A DNA stretch of 38,022 nucleotides from CTSoil-075 sp964292325 (GTDB lineage: Bacteria; Bacillota; Negativicutes; DSM-13327), in assembly GCA_964292325.1 (NCBI GenBank), contig CAXYVG010000025.1, positions 1-38,022 on the forward strand, given 5' to 3'. This document shows positions 29,970 through 38,022 of the stretch, one piece after another (the first letter of the stretch is position 1; every line of letters begins with the position of its first letter). The notes beneath the pieces are model-generated. The model ran no database searches, was not told the DNA's origin, and saw only the letters and a list, made by a program, of their open reading frames with translations. Position numbers and translations under genes: made by a program.

Positions 29970-32555
29970 TTATTCTTTTACCGTCTCTAATATCATATCA
30001 CCATCATGTACTGCGAGTCGAACCCGATTTCCTTCTGCCGTTTGACCGCGCACAAGCATTTTACTCAATTCGGTTTCTACTAACTGCGTGATTTGGCGCC
30101 TTAGAGGACGGGCACCAAATGCTGGATCATATCCCTCTTTGGCGAGAAGTGTAAGTACGGTATTATCCCATGTTAATGTAATGTGTAACTGGCTTTGCAG
30201 CCTTTGGCTTAGGTTCTTAAGCATAATTGCAGCGATATTACTTACCTGATCAAGCGTCAAAGCATTGAATACAATAATATCATCGATACGGTTTAAAAAT
30301 TCAGGACGGAAATAGGTTTTAATCATTTCTAGAACTCGCTGTTTTGCCACTGAAAATTCATTTTGCAAAATTTCTGCTGAACCTAAATTCGATGTCATGA
30401 TAATCACAGTATTTTTAAAATTGACATTACGCCCTTTGCCATCCGTCAACCGTCCATCATCGAGAATCTGTAGCAAAATATTTAATACATCCTTATGAGC
30501 TTTTTCAATCTCATCAAGTAAGATCACGCTATAAGGCTTACGACGTACTGCTTCTGTCAATTGGCCGCCTTCTTCATAGCCTACATAGCCAGGAGGAGCG
30601 CCAATCAATCTGGCTACTGTGTGTTTTTCCATATATTCGCTCATATCGATGCGAATCATGCTACGTTCATCATCAAATAATACCTCTGCCAAGGTTTTAG
30701 CCAGTTCCGTCTTACCTACCCCTGTTGGACCAAGAAAAATAAAGGAACCAATCGGACGGTTCGGATCTTTGATTCCCACTCTAGCTCGAATGATCGCATT
30801 ACTAACTGCCTGCACAGCATAGTCTTGTCCAATCAATCGTTGATGTAAAACCGTTTCCATGCCAGCTAATTTTTCCCGTTCACCAGTTAACATGCGACTA
30901 ACAGGAATACCAGTCCAGCGACTAACAATCTTGGCAATATCATCTTCACCGACTTCTTCCTTTAGCAACGTTTTACTGCTTTGCTTTTTGGCAAGTATTT
31001 CTTCTTCTAAAATAAGTTGCTTTTCGAGTTCCGGCAGACGACCATATTTTAGTTCCGCTAAGTGATTGAGATCATACGCTCTTTCCGCACTTTCCATTTC
31101 ATTTTTTACTGATTCAATCTCTTTTTTAAGACTACGCAAACGAAGAATGGCTTGCTTTTCCGTTTCCCACTGCGTTTTTAACTCATTTTCTTGTTGACGC
31201 AGTTCTTTTAACTCTTCTTGAATACGTGCCAATCGTTCTAGCGAAGATGTATCACTTTCCTTGTTCAATGCCTGTTCTTCAATTTCTAGTTGCATAATCC
31301 GACGAAAAATTTCATCTAATTCACTAGGCATTGAATCAATCTCTGTACGAAGCTTTGCACCCGCTTCATCAACCAAATCAATCGCCTTATCCGGCAAAAA
31401 CCGATCTGAGATATACCGATCAGATAGGACTGCTGCCGCTACCAATGCCGCATCGGTAATACGAATACCATGATGAATTTCATAGCGTTCTTTTAGGCCC
31501 CGTAAGATCGAAATGGTATCCTCTACTGTAGGTTGAGCGACCTGTACCGGTTGGAATCGACGTTCGAGAGCTGCATCTTTCTCAATATACTTACGATATT
31601 CATTTAAGGTAGTAGCGCCAATGCAACGAAGTTCACCACGAGCTAACATCGGTTTTAGTATATTACTGGCATCCATAGAGCCTTCCGCCGCCCCAGCCCC
31701 AACCAAGGTATGAAGTTCATCAATAAACAGCAGTATTTTCCCTTCCGCCTTGGTGATTTCATTTAAGACATTTTTCAGTCGTTCTTCAAACTCCCCGCGA
31801 AACTTAGCACCCGCTACTAATGATCCTAAATCTAAAGAATATAAAATCTTATTTTTTAAGCTTTCCGGAACATCCCCTGCAACAATCCGCCGAGCTAAGC
31901 CCTCGACGATAGCGGTTTTACCAACACCAGGTTCACCAATCAATACGGGATTATTTTTGGTACGACGTGATAAAATTTCCATTGCGCGGCGAATTTCTTC
32001 ATCTCGGCCAATTACAGGATCTAGCTTTCCTTGCTTCGCCATCTCTGTTAAGTCTCGTCCAAATTTTTCTAGTGCTTTATAGCCATCCTCAGGATTATCC
32101 GTTGTCACACGCTGTCCCTTACGATATTCATTCACAATTTTTTGTATACGGCTACGAGATAAACCGAATTGTTTGCAGAGCTGTACGACATCGTTATCGC
32201 CATCATCAATAATTGCTAATAACAAATGCTCTGTGCTAACAAATTCATCTTTCATATTCGCTGCCAATTTTTCAGCTACCGCCATAACCCGAATCATAGC
32301 TGTATTCATGCGTAGGCCAGTATCTTGCCCTCGCACCGCTGGTTGTTCTTTCAATAGTTGCTCTAATTTTGTTTGAAATAACTTTACATCAACTTGCGAT
32401 TGAACCAGAATTTCTTTTAGTAAACCTTCAGCATCTTTCACTAAAGCTACTAGCAAATGCTTAGTAGTTACTTCCTGATGATAATGCAATGCACTTAATT
32501 GTTGAGCCTCCTGCAGAGCAGCTAACGCCTTTTGAGTAAAATTATCTTGAGCCAT
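29970..32555 (-). CDS. clpB: ATP-dependent disaggregase ClpB
   Basis: The 861-residue protein has the full ClpB layout: N-domain repeats (1-145), AAA module 1 with Walker A GEPGVGKTA (207-215), a coiled-coil middle domain (about 400-525), and AAA module 2 with GPTGVGKTE and IDMSEYMEKHTVARLIGAPP. The long middle domain separates it from ClpC and ClpA. It acts with DnaK to dissolve protein aggregates. GAGGAGGAG precedes ATG 32555. It lies 15 bp after the DUF885 gene, with no room for its own heat-shock promoter or a CIRCE element, so it depends at least partly on the upstream operon. Confidence 0.97.
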   Translation of the reverse strand: MAQDNFTQKALAALQEAQQLSALHYHQEVTTKHLLVALVKDAEGLLKEILVQSQVDVKLFQTKLEQLLKEQPAVRGQDTGLRMNTAMIRVMAVAEKLAANMKDEFVSTEHLLLAIIDDGDNDVVQLCKQFGLSRSRIQKIVNEYRKGQRVTTDNPEDGYKALEKFGRDLTEMAKQGKLDPVIGRDEEIRRAMEILSRRTKNNPVLIGEPGVGKTAIVEGLARRIVAGDVPESLKNKILYSLDLGSLVAGAKFRGEFEERLKNVLNEITKAEGKILLFIDELHTLVGAGAAEGSMDASNILKPMLARGELRCIGATTLNEYRKYIEKDAALERRFQPVQVAQPTVEDTISILRGLKERYEIHHGIRITDAALVAAAVLSDRYISDRFLPDKAIDLVDEAGAKLRTEIDSMPSELDEIFRRIMQLEIEEQALNKESDTSSLERLARIQEELKELRQQENELKTQWETEKQAILRLRSLKKEIESVKNEMESAERAYDLNHLAELKYGRLPELEKQLILEEEILAKKQSSKTLLKEEVGEDDIAKIVSRWTGIPVSRMLTGEREKLAGMETVLHQRLIGQDYAVQAVSNAIIRARVGIKDPNRPIGSFIFLGPTGVGKTELAKTLAEVLFDDERSMIRIDMSEYMEKHTVARLIGAPPGYVGYEEGGQLTEAVRRKPYSVILLDEIEKAHKDVLNILLQILDDGRLTDGKGRNVNFKNTVIIMTSNLGSAEILQNEFSVAKQRVLEMIKTYFRPEFLNRIDDIIVFNALTLDQVSNIAAIMLKNLSQRLQSQLHITLTWDNTVLTLLAKEGYDPAFGARPLRRQITQLVETELSKMLVRGQTAEGNRVRLAVHDGDMILETVKE

Positions 32556-32570
32556 TTTTTTCTCCTCCTC

Positions 32571-34274
32571 TTATAACATTTTTTTATTTTCAAATACCCG
32601 CCGCAAAAAAGTTAGCGGCATATTTCCCGCTTCTAAATAGATCTTATGAAAGGCTTTATCTAGTTCTAATCCCTCGAGTTTACCTTGCTGGGCTTTTGCT
32701 ACATCGGCTTTTAGTTCCCATACTAATTGATTTCCAGTAAGGTAAGATAGCGGATAGGCTCGTTCCTGCGAATACCAGTTCAGTTCAGCCTCCACTCTAC
32801 CAGCAGCGAAGCCAGTCACTTTTTGTAATAACCTACCAGCATTAACAAAAGGATCATCCGAGGATACATCAACATCAATCCCTACATCTAGATACTTTTT
32901 TTCACCTGTCATAAAGTACAAATCAATTGCAACTCGCGCCCCAATTCTAGAAATATCACGTTTGGCAATAAAACGGGCTTCATCGGTTAAGTCACCCATA
33001 TATCCTACATCTAGCATATAATCTTCTAGCATTGTTGTCCAGCCTTCTGCATGTTCCATTGCATTGCAGTGGCGCCGTACAATTGAATCTTGATTGCAAG
33101 CTGTTGCCAACTGTAAATGATGTCCTGGAATGCCTTCATGAATCATCATCGATGGAATGGAAAGTTCCGTATGCTCATCCAGTAACTCTTCACTTAATGT
33201 CAAATACACAACACTCTTTTTTATCCCCTCTCTAAACGGAGGTGGAGAAACCATCGCACCAGCAGGAATCGATGGCGTCATAAAAGCTGGTGTTTGCATA
33301 ATTAGCATCTCTTGTTCCTCGAATATCGGAAATAGATGATTTTCTTGCAGATAATGCAAGATTTTATCTCTTTCCTGTCGGTATCTAGTAATTACATCCG
33401 TCAATTGGCCAGTTTGTTCTAGCTTTACGCGATATTTTCTATTTAAAAAAGTATGTAACTCTTCCGTCGTGGTATTTGATGACAATTGATACTTTTGAAC
33501 TAACGTCTCTTTTAATCCCTCAATTTCCTTAGCGACATCACCTAAGAACTGAGTTGCCATCTTATGTAGCTCATCTAATGATTGATCAATCCCGCGCAAG
33601 CGGATTAACTTACTAGCTTGCGTCGAACCAATAAAGAAATTCTTGGTTGTCGGCATCCCTTTCAGTTGTTTCTTATATTGAAGTGGCGCTAATTCGGCTT
33701 GTTGTTTAGCAAGCAACAAACGATCAAGCTCGGGATACTGCTGCTCATTAGCCCAATTATAAAGGGTGCTAAATAATTCTGGCAATCCAGAAACTTTTTC
33801 GATATCGATGTCTACCCAACGCTGAACGGGTGTATCTAATCGTGTTATTAATTTTTTTAAGTACGCAGGTACTTTTTCTAAACGAGCTGTAATATTAGCA
33901 AGTCGCTCATATGCAGATCTCGGATCATTAATGAACATCAAAAAAATGCCATCGCTTATATCATCACCAGCCGTTGGTTTTTGCTGTAACTGAGTTTTTC
34001 CATTAAAAGTATAGCTATTACTGTAAACTTCAAATTCTACCTCTAGTATGGCTAAGTCCAAATCAAGCATTTGATCAAATTCCAATACTCCTCGCGGAAA
34101 GCTACGAAGCTCTGCTAGCAGCATTTCACCGTCGCGTACCGCTAATAGCATACCGTCTAGACTCGGGTCAGGCAAATCATCCAAATGGTTCATAACACCT
34201 AGACTAATACATGCATTACTATTTCGTGTAAAATATTGATGAAATTTACTTAGTAATAACTCATATTCTTTCAT
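32571..34274 (-). CDS. DUF885 family zinc peptidase-like protein (567 aa)
   Basis: The family motif HEGIPGHHLQLA (His379, Glu380, His385, His386) is a zinc site of the HExxH-like kind, and EHAEGWTTMLEDYM downstream supplies a further acidic ligand. No signal peptide is seen, so the protein is cytoplasmic. Members of DUF885 are thought to be metallo-carboxypeptidases, but their substrates are mostly unknown. The gene overlaps the aminotransferase gene by 14 bp and precedes clpB, so all three are one transcript. Confidence 0.88.
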   Translation of the reverse strand: MKEYELLLSKFHQYFTRNSNACISLGVMNHLDDLPDPSLDGMLLAVRDGEMLLAELRSFPRGVLEFDQMLDLDLAILEVEFEVYSNSYTFNGKTQLQQKPTAGDDISDGIFLMFINDPRSAYERLANITARLEKVPAYLKKLITRLDTPVQRWVDIDIEKVSGLPELFSTLYNWANEQQYPELDRLLLAKQQAELAPLQYKKQLKGMPTTKNFFIGSTQASKLIRLRGIDQSLDELHKMATQFLGDVAKEIEGLKETLVQKYQLSSNTTTEELHTFLNRKYRVKLEQTGQLTDVITRYRQERDKILHYLQENHLFPIFEEQEMLIMQTPAFMTPSIPAGAMVSPPPFREGIKKSVVYLTLSEELLDEHTELSIPSMMIHEGIPGHHLQLATACNQDSIVRRHCNAMEHAEGWTTMLEDYMLDVGYMGDLTDEARFIAKRDISRIGARVAIDLYFMTGEKKYLDVGIDVDVSSDDPFVNAGRLLQKVTGFAAGRVEAELNWYSQERAYPLSYLTGNQLVWELKADVAKAQQGKLEGLELDKAFHKIYLEAGNMPLTFLRRVFENKKML

Positions 34275-35442
34275 TCAGATCACCTAACCACTGCTTAATT
34301 CTTTTGACAGCTTCCATTAGCCGCTTCTCAGGTTGTACCAAGGCAATCCTGATAAATCCTTCTCCACAATCACCAAAAGCATTTCCTGGAATGACTGCGA
34401 CACCGGTATGAGCGAGCAAATCTTTAGTAAACTCTAGAGAAGTTTGCTTGGTTGGTACCTTTGCCCATATATACATAGAGGCTTTTGGGCGTTCAACGTG
34501 CCAGCCGATGTCAACAAAGCCGTCAACAATAATATCTCTTCGGCGTTGATAAATGGCGGCCGTTTCTTTCACACAATCTTGTGGCCCCGTCAATGCTGCG
34601 ATGGCTGCAAATTGCAATGGAGCAAAAATTCCATAATCAAAGTTGGATTTCAGACGTTCTAGTAGCCCAATGACCTGGGCATTGCCAACAATATATGCCA
34701 CCCTACAGCCACACATATTATACGTCTTGGATAAAGAATTAAATTCAACTCCTACCTCTTTTGCCCCTGGAATGCTAAGAAAGCTCTCTGGACGATATCC
34801 ATCAAAAGCTAACTCACTATAAGCAAAATCATGGCAAACGACAAAATGATAACGCTTTGCTAAAGCAATCACTTCTTCAAAAAATTCACGAGTTGCTGTC
34901 GCGGCTAACGGATTATTCGGATAATTTAAAATCATTAATTTCGTCTTTTTCAGTACTTCTTCACTGATATCTTTTAAATTTGGTAAATAATTATTTTCAG
35001 GCAATAGTGGCATTCGGTGTAGCTGTGCTCCGGCAATCAATGGTCCTGCACTAAATATCGGATAACCAGGATCAGGTACCAAAACAACATCTCCTGGATT
35101 CACCAAACAAAGACTAATATGAGCGAGTCCTTCTTGTGAACCAATCAGAGAAAGAACCTCTGTATCTGCCTCTAGTTTCACATCAAATTTTTGTTGATAC
35201 CAATCAGCAATCGCTGATAATAATTCTAGCTTTCCTTTTGATAATGTATATCCATAATTGCTTTCGCAATCCGCAGCCCTTTTTAGTGCCTCAACGATAT
35301 GCGTTGCAGGTGCTAAATCTGGGCTACCAATCGATAACTGTATTACATCCTGACCCGCATCAATCGCTTCTTTTTGTAGCTGTGCTACTTGAGAAAAAAC
35401 CGCTGCTGTCAATCCCATCATACGCTCGGCTTGTTGGATCAT
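34261..35442 (-). CDS. PLP-dependent class I/II aminotransferase (LL-diaminopimelate aminotransferase-like)
   Basis: The 393-residue fold-type I enzyme has the PLP lysine Lys239 in NSLSKTYNMCGCR, Asp205 and Tyr207 (CHDFAYSELAFDGY) and the NYPNNPLAA segment near 173-181. The start region (VFSQVAQLQKEAIDAGQDVI, then LSIGSPDLAP) is like the DapL/MJ1391 branch, so aspartate, alanine or diaminopimelate type substrates are likely. The exact one cannot be set from sequence. GGGGAGG precedes ATG 35442. It is the first gene of the operon with the DUF885 and ClpB genes. Confidence 0.88.
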   Translation of the reverse strand: MIQQAERMMGLTAAVFSQVAQLQKEAIDAGQDVIQLSIGSPDLAPATHIVEALKRAADCESNYGYTLSKGKLELLSAIADWYQQKFDVKLEADTEVLSLIGSQEGLAHISLCLVNPGDVVLVPDPGYPIFSAGPLIAGAQLHRMPLLPENNYLPNLKDISEEVLKKTKLMILNYPNNPLAATATREFFEEVIALAKRYHFVVCHDFAYSELAFDGYRPESFLSIPGAKEVGVEFNSLSKTYNMCGCRVAYIVGNAQVIGLLERLKSNFDYGIFAPLQFAAIAALTGPQDCVKETAAIYQRRRDIIVDGFVDIGWHVERPKASMYIWAKVPTKQTSLEFTKDLLAHTGVAVIPGNAFGDCGEGFIRIALVQPEKRLMEAVKRIKQWLGDLNERI

Positions 35443-35615
35443 AATATCCTCCCCTTAACAACTGACCTATCAAGTGACAGACAATTATTACCTTTATTAT
35501 TACCATTCGTGGCTATATCAATGCAAATATTCTCTATTCCATATATAGGACGCCACAATTTGGTATATATCAATCATACTAAAACGCAAGACAAACATCA
35601 ACCCAAATCATGCGT

Positions 35616-35651
35616 AAAAAAAGAGACAGTCTAGCAATTAGACTGTCTCTT
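35616..35651 (-). terminator. Terminator of the ABC-F gene
   Basis: A 13-bp perfect stem (35621-35633 and 35639-35651) with loop gcaat is followed on the minus strand by seven T. It lies nine bases after the ABC-F stop codon. Confidence 0.9.
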
Positions 35652-35660
35652 CGCAACTTA

Positions 35661-37241
35661 CTATTTTGTTTCTAAATATTCATCATAAGTCATTCGTTTA
35701 TCAATAATACCATCTTCTGTAATTTCTATAATTCGATTGGCAATGGTTTGTACAAACTCATGGTCATGAGCAACAAACAACATCGTTCCTTCAAAACTAA
35801 TCAACCCATTATTTAACGAAGTGATGGATTCCAAATCCAAGTGATTGGTTGGTTCATCAAAAATCAATACATTAGCGCCACTGAGCATCATTTTGGAAAG
35901 CATACACCGTACTTTTTCGCCCCCGGACAATACATTGGCTTCTTTTTGACTTTCCTCACCAGAAAATAACATCCGTCCCAAAAATCCTCTAACAAACGTT
36001 TCATCTGGATCACGAGAGAACTGTCTAAGCCAATCTACAAGATTCAAGTTACTATCAAAATACTCGGCATTGTCTTTAGGGAAGTAAGCCTGCGTAGTTG
36101 TAACGCCCCATTTAAATTCACCACTATCTGCTTCCATTTCACCCATTAATATTTTAAATAATGTCGTTTTTGCGATCCCATTCATACCTACAAAAGCAAT
36201 TTTATCACCTTTTGCTACGATAAAGCTAACATTATTCAGTACTTTTTCACCATCAATTGTTTTACTGATATTTTCTACCGTCAGTAACTGGTCTCCAGCT
36301 TCACGATCTGGTTTGAAAGCAATATAAGGATATTTACGCGAAGATGGTTTAATATCTTCTAACGTTAATTTTTCCAATTGTTTTTTACGTGATGTTGCTT
36401 GCTTTGATTTCGAAGCATTCGCACTAAAACGCTGAATAAAGCTTTGCAATTCTTTCATTTTCTCATCGGTTTTCCTATTTGCTTCTTTTGCCATTTTCAA
36501 TGCTAATTCACTGGATTGTTGCCAGAAATCATAATTTCCTACATATAATGTAATATTACTAAAATCAATATCTGCAATATGCGTACATACTTTATTCAAG
36601 AAATGACGATCATGAGATACAACAATAACAGTATTGTCAAAACTATATAGAAAGTCTTCAAGCCAAGCAATGGACTCTACATCTAGATGATTGGTAGGTT
36701 CATCCAGTAGCAAAATATCAGGGCTACCAAATAACGCCTGAGCCAGCAGTACCCTGACCTTATCATTGCCACTTAAATCCTTCATCAATTTATCATGAAA
36801 TTCTTCGCCAATTCCAAGTCCAGTTAGCATTCTAGCTGCCTCAGTCTCAGCATCCCAACCATTTAAATCGGCAAATTCGCCTTCTAGTTCACCGACTTTT
36901 ATTCCATCTTCATCGGTGAAATCAGCTTTCGCATATAATACTTCTTTTGCTTCCATGATTTCATACAACCGAGCATGCCCCATGATAACTGTTTTTAATA
37001 CTTCCACTTCATCAAATGCATAGTGATCCTGTTTTAAAACAGCTAGTCTTTCGCCCGGGGTAATAAATACTTCACCAGAACTTTGTTCTACTTCTCCTGA
37101 TAGTATTTTTAAAAAAGTAGATTTTCCGGTACCATTTGCACCAATTAAACCATAACAATTGCCTGGATTGAATTTTATATTGACATCCTCAAATAATGCC
37201 CGCTTTCCATAACGCAAAGTCAAATTACTTGTACTAATCAT
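35661..37241 (-). CDS. ABC-F family ATPase, YbiT type (526 aa)
   Basis: Two ATP-binding cassettes without membrane segments: Walker A GANGTGKST (34-42), signature LSGND (156-160) and DEPTNHLD; then Walker A GMNGIAKTT (352-360), signature LSGGE (438-442) and DEPTNHLD. The charged linker (about 245-305, ending SANASKSKQATSRKKQLEKL) is the P-site tRNA-interaction motif of ABC-F proteins. Length and order match YbiT. These proteins act on ribosomes. Two features differ from consensus: LSGND in the first signature and Ala in place of Gly before the Lys of the second Walker A. AAGGAAGG precedes ATG 37241. Confidence 0.93.
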   Translation of the reverse strand: MISTSNLTLRYGKRALFEDVNIKFNPGNCYGLIGANGTGKSTFLKILSGEVEQSSGEVFITPGERLAVLKQDHYAFDEVEVLKTVIMGHARLYEIMEAKEVLYAKADFTDEDGIKVGELEGEFADLNGWDAETEAARMLTGLGIGEEFHDKLMKDLSGNDKVRVLLAQALFGSPDILLLDEPTNHLDVESIAWLEDFLYSFDNTVIVVSHDRHFLNKVCTHIADIDFSNITLYVGNYDFWQQSSELALKMAKEANRKTDEKMKELQSFIQRFSANASKSKQATSRKKQLEKLTLEDIKPSSRKYPYIAFKPDREAGDQLLTVENISKTIDGEKVLNNVSFIVAKGDKIAFVGMNGIAKTTLFKILMGEMEADSGEFKWGVTTTQAYFPKDNAEYFDSNLNLVDWLRQFSRDPDETFVRGFLGRMLFSGEESQKEANVLSGGEKVRCMLSKMMLSGANVLIFDEPTNHLDLESITSLNNGLISFEGTMLFVAHDHEFVQTIANRIIEITEDGIIDKRMTYDEYLETK

Positions 37242-37274
37242 GTTATATCCGCCTTCCTTTTTATCTATTAACAG

Positions 37275-37304
37275 AAATAAAGAGCCTAAGTAGGCTCTTT
37301 ATTT
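37275..37304 (-). terminator. Terminator of the 68-aa gene
   Basis: The stem aaataaagagcct/aggctctttattt with a four-base loop overlaps the stop codon region of the small gene at 37303 and is T-rich on the minus-strand side. Confidence 0.7.
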
Positions 37305-37509
37305 ATTTACTATATGCAAAAGAAAAATCATTAGCTAACTTTTCATAGTTTTCTAATACATTGATAATTCTGAGCTGTTGGTCACTATTTACTTGACCTA
37401 TCTCGTTATTTCCTATAGCAGTTTGCATAATATGCTTTACTTGAAAAGGATAATAACCTAATACCACCAACTTTTTGCAAAGCTGATAAATACGCTCTTC
37501 AATATTCAT
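37303..37509 (-). CDS. Small hypothetical protein (68 aa)
   Basis: The protein starts MNIEERIYQLCKKLVVLGYY and is wholly helical, without a membrane segment or Cys motif. I do not recognise its family. ATG 37509 is set by GGGGGA seven bases upstream; a longer frame to 37563 has no ribosome site. It is a single-gene unit between its own terminator and a gene-free region. Confidence 0.65.
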   Translation of the reverse strand: MNIEERIYQLCKKLVVLGYYPFQVKHIMQTAIGNNEIGQVNSDQQLRIINVLENYEKLANDFSFAYSK

Positions 37510-37563
37510 TTCGAATCCCCCTAATACCCTATAATGTATAGTAGTAACTCGTATACAACGCAA

Positions 37564-37862
37564 CTTTGCAACTTCTAACTACTATGTATTTAATCAACAT
37601 TACTACCATTTTATAGGACTAGAGAGACAAGGTTTATTATTATTTTTTCTACTTTAAGAAAAACTTTAACTTACCGGTCGCTTGCTTACAATCAACCTCT
37701 TGCATCATCACAGGTACACTTTTCCATGACATCTTAGGCCGCTTTTGTAAAAACATTTTCTATCATATAAATTAATACGTCCAACATAACGAATTACAGT
37801 TTTCATAATTGATCTTTATTATCATATCACATTACAATTTTCATGTCAACATTTTAAATTTA
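37564..37862. other. Intergenic stretch, no gene seen
   Basis: The sequence is AT-rich, with stops in all frames. No promoter pair, hairpin or repeat is clear enough to name. Confidence 0.4.
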
Positions 37863-37888
37863 ACTATATACTAGGGACTGACGCACCA

Positions 37889-38014
37889 AAAATGTAGTGA
37901 TAACCCCTGCATATAGATATCACTACATTTTCTTTACTGGCAATCGTCGAGGGTGGGGGGTTGGGCTGGGGCGGGTTACGAAGGAGCCAAGCGAAGACCC
38001 ATTCCCCACCCTCG
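37889..38014. repeat. Palindromic repeat unit: AT hairpin plus GC-rich palindrome with G-runs
   Basis: A perfect 14-bp inverted repeat (37889-37902, 37918-37931) is followed after 16 bp by a GC-rich unit with 11-bp arms cgagggtgggg (37948-37958) and ccccaccctcg (38004-38014). Between the arms, 37951-37975 has five runs of three or more G with 1-2 bp loops on the plus strand. Base composition is very unlike the rest of the window. It could be a repetitive extragenic palindrome, a MITE end or a terminator. The window stops at 38022. Confidence 0.55.
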
Positions 38015-38022
38015 CCAAACTA

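Noticed and set aside
32556..32570. CIRCE or other heat-shock operator before clpB
   Set aside because: The 15-bp gap holds only the ribosome site; no CIRCE inverted repeat is seen there or before the first gene of the operon.

Overview
The window is an AT-rich chromosomal segment that most resembles a spore-forming Negativicute (Sporomusaceae, for example a Pelosinus-like anaerobe). This rests on overall protein character, a fully equipped chemotaxis and c-di-GMP repertoire, and Gram-positive-style Shine-Dalgarno sites and intrinsic terminators. It is an inference; no 16S or database comparison was possible.

Region 1 (1-539) is a gene-free host flank. Region 2 (about 540-9135) is an 8.5-kb integrative element inserted in the 3' part of a tRNA-Arg(TCG) gene. 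A 69-bp direct repeat (540-608 and 9067-9135, one mismatch) marks attL and attR. A 28-bp arm-type repeat lies inside each end, and a tyrosine recombinase (7695-8969) sits next to attR. The element has no capsid, packaging, relaxase or conjugation genes. It carries a MerR-like regulator, two small excisionase/AlpA-like proteins, an HTH replication-initiator-like protein, a 5'-truncated DnaB-type helicase remnant, small zinc-ribbon and unknown proteins, an XRE switch with an operator-rich divergent promoter, and a GNAT acetyltransferase preceded by a 54-aa protein (a toxin-antitoxin-like pair). A gene-free stretch at 4309-4736 holds three clusters of 11-bp units inside a 12-bp inverted repeat. 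It looks like an iteron origin. The whole resembles a satellite or PICI-like island, or a decayed integrative plasmid.

Region 3 (9089-12401) starts with the tRNA-Arg gene, which has a consensus promoter. A plus-strand HD-domain hydrolase follows, then an M20 amidohydrolase and an HD-GYP response regulator, both on the minus strand. The latter two end an apparent minus-strand operon that begins with a FliB-like CxxCxxCC protein and a 1557-residue hybrid sensor kinase (to 18104). A second HD-GYP response regulator (18376-19488) is transcribed divergently.

Region 4 (19539-29605) is one long minus-strand chemosensory operon: REC-GGDEF diguanylate cyclase, large CheA (two CheW-like domains plus REC), CheW, MCP, CheB, CheR, CheY, CheX and thiD. 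Short gaps and 1-4 nt overlaps indicate translational coupling. With the two HD-GYP proteins, the segment encodes both synthesis and probable breakdown of c-di-GMP beside a complete adaptation-capable chemosensory pathway.

Region 5 (29657-38022) contains a structured intergenic stretch between two terminators, then a minus-strand operon of PLP aminotransferase, DUF885 zinc peptidase-like protein and ClpB, then a YbiT-type ABC-F ATPase and a 68-aa protein of unknown function. The window ends in an unusual GC-rich palindrome with a G-quadruplex-type motif.
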